8,970 bases of DNA, taken from assembly GCA_013824045.1 (NCBI GenBank), contig PNND01000016.1:1-8970 (forward strand), given 5' to 3'. Positions 5,368 to 8,970 of the stretch are shown here, piece by piece (positions within the stretch are counted from its first letter, which is position 1; each line of letters begins with the position of its first letter). Below the pieces are notes generated by a model, which was not told the origin of the DNA, made no database searches, and saw only the letters and a list, made by a program, of their open reading frames with translations. Source of the stretch: Rhodobacter sp. Its GTDB lineage: Bacteria > Pseudomonadota > Alphaproteobacteria > Rhodobacterales > Rhodobacteraceae. The position numbers were made by a program, and so were the translations under genes.

Positions 5368-7239
5368 ATGACCGGATCAGAGGGCAGCATCAAGCTGACC
5401 GTGGCACAGGCCATCGTCCGCTTCCTGATGAACCAGTTCATCGAAATCGACGGTGTGGAAACCCGCATCTGCGGCGGCGGCTTCGGCATCTTCGGCCATG
5501 GCAACGTGCCGTGCTTGGGCGAGGCGCTCTATCCCGTCCGCGATGACCTGCCCCTCTATCGCGGGCAGAACGAACAGAGCATGGGCTTCGCCGCCGCCGC
5601 TTACGCCAAATACCACCTCCGCCGCCGCTTCATGTTCTGCACCGCCAGCGCAGGCCCCGGCACCGCCAACCTGCTCACCGCCGCCGCCCTTGCCCATGCC
5701 AACCGTCTGCCGATGCTCATGCTCTGCGGCGACACCTTCCTCACCCGCCTACCCGATCCGGTGCTGCAACAGTTGGAGCATTTCAACAACCCGACACTGG
5801 GCGTGAACGACGCTTTCAAGGCCGTCTCCCGCTATTGGGACCGCATCACCCACCCCGCGCAAATCCTCCAGTCCCTGCCCGCAGCCCTCGCCACGATGCT
5901 GGACCCCGCCGATTGTGGCCCGGCCTTCCTCGGCCTGCCACAGGATCTGCAGGGCTGGTCCTATGACTACCCCGCCGCCTTCTTCGCTCGCCGCGTCCAC
6001 CGCATCCGCCGCCAATCCCCCGACATGGCGGAAATAGCGGATGCCGCCGCCCTCCTGCGCGTCGCCAAACGTCCCGTCATCGTCGCAGGCGGCGGTGTGC
6101 AATATTCCGGCGCGGTCGCAGAGCTCACCGCTTTCGCCGAGGCGCACAATATCCCCGTCGTCGAAACCATCGCAGGCCGCGCCAACCTCTTGGCCACCCA
6201 CCCCCTCAATATCGGCCCCCTTGGCGTCACCGGGTCAGACAGCGCCAACACCATCGCAGGGGCCGCCGATGTGGTCCTCGCCATCGGCACCCGCCTGCAG
6301 GATTTCACCACCGGCTCTTGGACCGTTTTCGCCCCCGACGCCCGCCTCATCGGCCTGAACGCAGGCCGCCATGACGCCGCCAAGCACCTCTCCCTCCCGG
6401 TCGTGGGCGATGCCAAACTTGGTATCCAAGCCCTCACCACAGCCCTTGCCACCCACCGCGCCCCCGCCAACTGGGTGGCAAAGGCCCAATCCGAACGCCG
6501 CACCTGGGATGAATACGTCACCTCCAACACCACCCCCGGCAACCGCCCCAACTCCTACGCCCAAGCCATCGGCACGGTGAACGCGCTCGTCCACCCGCGC
6601 GACCGCATCGTCACCGCCGCAGGCGGCCTACCGGCTGAGGTCACCGCCAACTGGCGCACCCTCGGCATCGGCACCGTCGATGTCGAATTCGGCTTCTCCT
6701 GCATGGGATACGAGATCGCAGGCGGCTGGGGCGCGCGCATCGCGCAGGCGGAATCCGAGCCAGGCCGCGATACCATCGTCTTCGTCGGCGACGGCAGCTA
6801 TCTTTTGATGAACTCCGACATCTATTCCTCTGTTCTCACACAGAAAAAACTCATCATCCTCGTGCTGGACAATGGCGGCTTCGCCGTCATCAACAAGCTG
6901 CAGAACAACACGGGCCAAGACAGCTTCAACAACCTCATCGCCGATTGCCCCACCGTCCCCGACCCCTTCCTCGTGGATTTCGAAGCCCACGCCCGCGCCA
7001 TGGGGGCCATCGCGGAAACCGTCGCCAACCCCACTGAGCTGGCCGCCGCCTTCCAACGCGCCAAGTCCGCCCCCAAAACCACCGTCATCGTGATGAAGGT
7101 GGACGCCTACGAGGGCTGGACAACCCAAGGCCACGCCTGGTGGGAAATCGGCACCGCTGAGGTCTCCCCCACCGAAACCGTCCGCGCCAAACATGCGGAG
7201 GTCGAATCCGGCCGCGCCGCCCAAAGGCCCGGCATCTGA
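5368..7239 (+). CDS. iolD: 3D-(3,5/4)-trihydroxycyclohexane-1,2-dione acylhydrolase (ring-opening, ThDP-dependent)
   Basis: A 623-residue thiamine-diphosphate enzyme, close to the usual IolD length, that hydrolytically opens the trihydroxycyclohexanedione ring to 5-deoxyglucuronate. The N-terminal Pyr domain contains FGIFGHGNVPCLGEAL and YRGQNEQSMGFAAAAYAK; Glu69 in RGQNEQ is the conserved ThDP-activating glutamate. A central NAD/FAD-like domain follows (about 210-360). The C-terminal PP domain carries the ThDP/metal motif, GDG at 474-476 and Asn502 in LDNGGF, with the expected 25-residue gap. The GHGN and RGQNEQ segments separate IolD from acetolactate synthase and other relatives. ATG 5368 follows GGGGGA. 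It begins a tight operon: its TGA overlaps the iolC ATG by one base. Control is likely from the operator at 5286-5301. Confidence 0.95.
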   Translation: MTGSEGSIKLTVAQAIVRFLMNQFIEIDGVETRICGGGFGIFGHGNVPCLGEALYPVRDDLPLYRGQNEQSMGFAAAAYAKYHLRRRFMFCTASAGPGTANLLTAAALAHANRLPMLMLCGDTFLTRLPDPVLQQLEHFNNPTLGVNDAFKAVSRYWDRITHPAQILQSLPAALATMLDPADCGPAFLGLPQDLQGWSYDYPAAFFARRVHRIRRQSPDMAEIADAAALLRVAKRPVIVAGGGVQYSGAVAELTAFAEAHNIPVVETIAGRANLLATHPLNIGPLGVTGSDSANTIAGAADVVLAIGTRLQDFTTGSWTVFAPDARLIGLNAGRHDAAKHLSLPVVGDAKLGIQALTTALATHRAPANWVAKAQSERRTWDEYVTSNTTPGNRPNSYAQAIGTVNALVHPRDRIVTAAGGLPAEVTANWRTLGIGTVDVEFGFSCMGYEIAGGWGARIAQAESEPGRDTIVFVGDGSYLLMNSDIYSSVLTQKKLIILVLDNGGFAVINKLQNNTGQDSFNNLIADCPTVPDPFLVDFEAHARAMGAIAETVANPTELAAAFQRAKSAPKTTVIVMKVDAYEGWTTQGHAWWEIGTAEVSPTETVRAKHAEVESGRAAQRPGI

Positions 7240-8219
7240 TGGCCACCCTCTCCCGCCTCTCGGGCCGCAACTTCCTCGTCATCGGTCGCGCCGGGATGGA
7301 CCTCTACGCCGATCCCCCCGGAACGCGCACCGAGGATGCCACCCGCTTCACCACCGCCCTCGGCGGCTCCTCGGCCAATATCGCCGTGGGTCTGGTCAAA
7401 CAGGGCTGCCAAGCCGCTCTTCTCACCTGCATCTCCGATGATGCCGTTGGCCGCTTCTGCCGCGCCGAACTCACCCGCTACGGCGTCGATCACACCCATG
7501 TCCGCGCCGTGCCGGGTGAGGTGCGCAACTCGCTGGCCGTGGTTGAGACTCGGCTGGAAAACTGCCAATCCGTCATCTACCGCAACAACGCCGCCGATTT
7601 CGCGATGACCGCGGAGGATGTCGACCCCGTCGATTACGCCGCCTTCTCCGCCCTGATCACCACCGGCACCGTCCTCGCCGCCGAACCTTCCCGCAGCGCC
7701 ACCTTCCACGCCTTCACCCGCGCCCGCACGGCAGGCCTGCCCCTGATCTTCGACGTCGACTACCGCCCCTATTCCTGGGCCTCAGCACAGGAAGCCGCCG
7801 AGGTCTACTCAAAAGCAGCAGCCCTCTGCGACGTGATCATCGGCAATGACGTGGAGTTCGGCTTCATGGCAGGCGATCCCGAAAAGGGCCTCGCCAAAGC
7901 CCGCAGCCTGATCACCCAAGGCGCGCAGATCGTCATCTACAAGATGGGCGAAAAGGGCGCGATCACCCTCACTCCCGACGGCGAGTTTACCACCGGCATC
8001 TACCCCACCGCCGCGCTCAAACCCACCGGCGCGGGCGACAGCTTTCTGGCCGCCCTCACCGCCGCCCTCGCCACCGGCCAACCGCTGCACACCGCCGTCC
8101 TGCGCGGCTCCGCCGCCGCCGCCATGGTGGTGGCCCGCGTCGGCTGCGCCCCGGCCATGCCCACCACGGTCGAGCTTGACGACTTCCTCACCCAACATCC
8201 CGGCCCCACGACAGGCTGA
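7239..8219 (+). CDS. iolC: 5-dehydro-2-deoxygluconokinase (PfkB-family sugar kinase)
   Basis: A 326-residue ribokinase/PfkB-family kinase. The first family signature is GGSSANIAVG (42-51). The second is KPTGAGDSF (261-269), with Asp267 as catalytic base and the GAGD turn forming the anion hole. In the iol pathway this enzyme phosphorylates 2-deoxy-5-keto-D-gluconate at C6 using ATP. Its position between iolD and iolB is the main reason to assign that substrate over other sugars. The start codon overlaps the iolD stop (TGATG), so translation is probably coupled; no strong separate Shine-Dalgarno is present. It is a single-domain protein without the C-terminal aldolase-like DUF2090 extension carried by many proteobacterial IolC proteins. 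Confidence 0.92.
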   Translation: MATLSRLSGRNFLVIGRAGMDLYADPPGTRTEDATRFTTALGGSSANIAVGLVKQGCQAALLTCISDDAVGRFCRAELTRYGVDHTHVRAVPGEVRNSLAVVETRLENCQSVIYRNNAADFAMTAEDVDPVDYAAFSALITTGTVLAAEPSRSATFHAFTRARTAGLPLIFDVDYRPYSWASAQEAAEVYSKAAALCDVIIGNDVEFGFMAGDPEKGLAKARSLITQGAQIVIYKMGEKGAITLTPDGEFTTGIYPTAALKPTGAGDSFLAALTAALATGQPLHTAVLRGSAAAAMVVARVGCAPAMPTTVELDDFLTQHPGPTTG

Positions 8220-8230
8220 AAGGACCCCCC

Positions 8231-8970
8231 ATGCACATCGCCCCGCATGACAACGCAAACCGCCCCATCGTCGACCGCGACGATCCACTGGTCCCGCTGG
8301 TCTATTTCAACATCCTCCGGCTCAAGGCGGGCGAAACCTTCGACTATCGCACCCCCGGCTATGAGACCTGCATCGTCCCCGCCACCGGCACCGTGACAGT
8401 TGAAACCATGGGCGACAGCTATGCCGATATCGGCCATCGCGGCACCGATGTCTGGGATGGCGAACCCGAAGGCGTCTACATCCCCACCGACACCGCCACC
8501 CGCATCACCGCCCGCACGGATACGGAAACCTTCATCGCGGGCGCGCGCTTCGCGGAAACCCTCCGCCCCTTCGCCGTCCGCGCCAAGGATATCGACAAGG
8601 TCCAATACGGATCGGACGACACCAAGACCCACCGCAAGATCAAGCACATCCTCGGGGCCGCCTATCACGACCGCGTCGGTCGCCTGCTCGTCTCGGAACT
8701 CTACACCGTCGGCCAAGGCGGCTGGTCTGGCTTTCCCAGCCACAAGCACGACACCGACCGCCGCGATCCCGCCACGGGCGACCTCATCGAAACCCGCCAC
8801 GACGAATGCTACAACTTCCGCTTCCGCCCCGATACCGGCTCCGGCATGCAGATGCTGCAACGCGTGGATAACGAACCGGGTGACGCCTATCACATCATGA
8901 ACCGCTCCACGATCCTGATCGACAAGGGCTATCACCCCTGCTCCGTCCTGCCGGGGTATGAGATGTATTA
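8231..8970 (+). CDS. iolB: 5-deoxy-glucuronate isomerase, partial (C-terminus off window)
   Basis: The first 246 residues of a cupin-fold isomerase of the KduI/IolB family, which converts 5-deoxy-D-glucuronate to 2-deoxy-5-keto-D-gluconate, the IolC substrate. The likely metal site is visible: His171 and His173 in PSHKHD, Glu192 in HDECYNF, and His235 in DKGYHPCS. The C-terminal KGYHP...LPGYEMY stretch is typical of IolB, so about 20-30 residues are probably missing. ATG 8231 has an AAAGGA Shine-Dalgarno (8219-8224) 6 nt upstream, and only 11 nt separate it from iolC. Compared with the IolB proteins I know, the segment between the HxH and the Glu (about 174-191) looks longer, and the usual YYHRFNP-like stretch is replaced by CYNFRFRP. 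It is therefore a divergent member, but the key ligands are kept. Confidence 0.9.
   Translation, partial: MHIAPHDNANRPIVDRDDPLVPLVYFNILRLKAGETFDYRTPGYETCIVPATGTVTVETMGDSYADIGHRGTDVWDGEPEGVYIPTDTATRITARTDTETFIAGARFAETLRPFAVRAKDIDKVQYGSDDTKTHRKIKHILGAAYHDRVGRLLVSELYTVGQGGWSGFPSHKHDTDRRDPATGDLIETRHDECYNFRFRPDTGSGMQMLQRVDNEPGDAYHIMNRSTILIDKGYHPCSVLPGYEMY

Noticed and set aside
8000..8935. 311-codon open frame on the minus strand opposite iolC/iolB
   Set aside because: Gly/Ala/Val/Asp-rich shadow of the GC-rich coding strand; iolC and iolB on the other strand have catalytic motifs and ribosome-binding sites.
1..8970. Mobile elements, CRISPR arrays, tRNA/rRNA genes, phage or defence genes
   Set aside because: I saw no transposase motifs, regularly spaced repeats, tRNA-like cloverleaf ends or phage/defence proteins; all coding space is metabolic or regulatory and of even base composition.

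Overview
The window is a carbohydrate/polyol catabolic locus from a high-GC bacterium. C-rich third codon positions, tight gene packing, and the style of the IolD/IolC/IolB and LacI proteins suggest an alphaproteobacterium, most likely Rhodobacterales (Paracoccaceae). That placement is inferred from the sequence, without a database search. The clearest theme is myo-inositol (or inositol-isomer) breakdown: iolD, iolC and iolB are recognisable and in order on the + strand.

Layout. (1) Positions 1-813, minus strand: the N-terminal 271 residues of a Gfo/Idh/MocA oxidoreductase, cut by the window start. (2) 814-1096: a 283-bp divergent regulatory region with a good candidate promoter for that oxidoreductase. 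Two LacI-type inverted repeats with centres 21 bp apart sit on it, one in the -35/-10 spacer and one over the predicted start point. (3) 1097-2086, plus strand: a LacI-family repressor. (4) 2087-2098: a 12-bp convergent junction with a 16-bp perfect palindrome overlapping the repressor's stop codon. (5) 5258 down to 2099, minus strand: a tight three-gene operon of a Gfo/Idh/MocA dehydrogenase, an IolE-related TIM barrel and another Gfo/Idh/MocA dehydrogenase. (6) 5259-5367: a divergent intergenic region with a perfect 16-bp LacI-type palindrome whose sequence class differs from the first pair. (7) 5368-8970, plus strand: iolD, iolC and iolB, the last cut by the window end.

How they could work together (inference). 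The dehydrogenases would oxidise an inositol or related polyol to a keto form, and the TIM-barrel protein would epimerise or dehydrate it. IolD would open the trihydroxycyclohexanedione ring to 5-deoxyglucuronate, IolB would isomerise this to 2-deoxy-5-ketogluconate, and IolC would phosphorylate that. IolJ, MmsA and a transporter are not in the window. None of the three dehydrogenases looks to me like the textbook IolG/IdhA, and the TIM barrel lacks hallmark IolE motifs. The upper part of the pathway may therefore serve other inositol isomers or derivatives, or work in parallel with canonical iolG/iolE genes elsewhere. The locus is mostly recognisable metabolism; the less ordinary parts are the non-canonical dehydrogenase/TIM-barrel operon and the two distinct operator classes.
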